A stretch of 64,000 nt of DNA from Opitutus sp. GAS368 (GTDB lineage: Bacteria > Verrucomicrobiota > Verrucomicrobiia > Opitutales > Opitutaceae). Made by a program: the position numbers and the translations under genes. Positions 63,871-64,000 of this stretch are shown piece after piece (within the stretch, counting starts at the first letter, position 1; each line of letters opens with the position of its first letter). The notes under the pieces were generated by a model. It was not told the DNA's origin, did no database searches, and saw only the letters and a list, made by a program, of their open reading frames with translations. The DNA is taken from the NCBI GenBank assembly GCA_945903465.1, contig CAMDOF010000014.1, forward strand, positions 1 through 64,000, given 5' to 3'.

Positions 63871-64000
63871 GTGTTCGCCGCTGCCAGCCTTTTTGATTGG
63901 GTGATGGGAAAGTTGCCGGTCCTGATATTCCTGCTCGTATTTGTGAGCCAGGTGGTGCGGGGATGGATGCGTTCTCGCGAGGAAAAGCCCGCGCCCCAAG
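63871..64000 (+). CDS. Partial membrane-anchored protein, cut by window end
   Basis: An open frame from a GTG at 63871 runs off the window. It encodes FAAASLFDWVMGKLPVLIFL followed by a hydrophobic helix and a basic RGWMRSREEKP tail. It starts 24 bp after floA, so it is likely the fourth gene of that operon. Neither the start nor the family can be settled from about 43 residues. Confidence 0.5.
   Translation, partial: MFAAASLFDWVMGKLPVLIFLLVFVSQVVRGWMRSREEKPAPQ

Overview
This GC-rich window looks like chromosomal DNA of a Verrucomicrobiota member, most likely an Opitutaceae-type bacterium. This is inferred from protein character only: a TonB receptor with an 'NPFAVSASSDVGYTATST' N-terminus, several formylglycine sulfatases, a very large CotH/lamin-tail protein with Opitutus-style C-terminal repeats, a long IspG with a central insert, and the gene order uppS-cdsA-dxr-rseP-ispG next to dnaA. 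No rRNA or tRNA gene was recognised.

Layout. 1-375: three tandem 125-bp units, each with three short palindromes. 755-10607: a sulfated-glycan locus with four secreted sulfatases and one outer-membrane TonB-dependent receptor, but no SusD, lyase or sulfatase-maturing enzyme. 10745-21286: exported or membrane accessory proteins (a polytopic protein with a beta-rich C-terminus, an alpha/beta hydrolase, an 1846-residue CotH protein, a Tat-exported intradiol-dioxygenase-like protein). 21378-24000: a mobile-element graveyard holding a frameshifted IS21 istB tail, an IS110 transposase relic, and a decayed group II intron with reverse-transcriptase pseudogene and a domain-V-like hairpin. 24267-31137: a Cache-HAMP membrane protein without an output domain, small proteins, and a translationally overlapping pair (glycosidase-like protein plus subtilisin-like protease).

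31455-43536: the core block. dnaA is preceded by an AT-rich gap with two TTATTCACA boxes (candidate oriC). Next comes an isoprenoid/envelope operon (uppS, cdsA, dxr, rseP, ispG), then a pterin dehydratase, an acetyl-xylan-esterase-type hydrolase, a lipoprotein and a nucleoside phosphorylase. 43775-48263: a MoxR-DUF58-transglutaminase operon that runs tail-to-tail, with a 14-bp overlap, into the cell-shape operon mreB-mreC-mreD-mrdA (53069 to 48250).

53399-64000: a U32 peptidase/RlhA-type protein, an MFS exporter and a LysR regulator on one strand; a tiny divergent membrane protein; a TatA protein with a His/Asp-rich tail; an aldose epimerase; and an NfeD-protease/NfeD/FloA operon whose genes overlap by four bases, followed by a partial membrane protein cut by the window end.

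The most distinctive signal is at 58234-58270. An almost perfect OxyR-type operator (ATAG-N7-CTAT-N7-ATAG-N7-CGAT) overlaps the start codon of a LysR regulator that looks OxyR-like in its DNA-binding half but has only one cysteine and lacks both redox cysteines of OxyR. The same operator faces a small membrane-protein gene that ends in a perfect intrinsic terminator.
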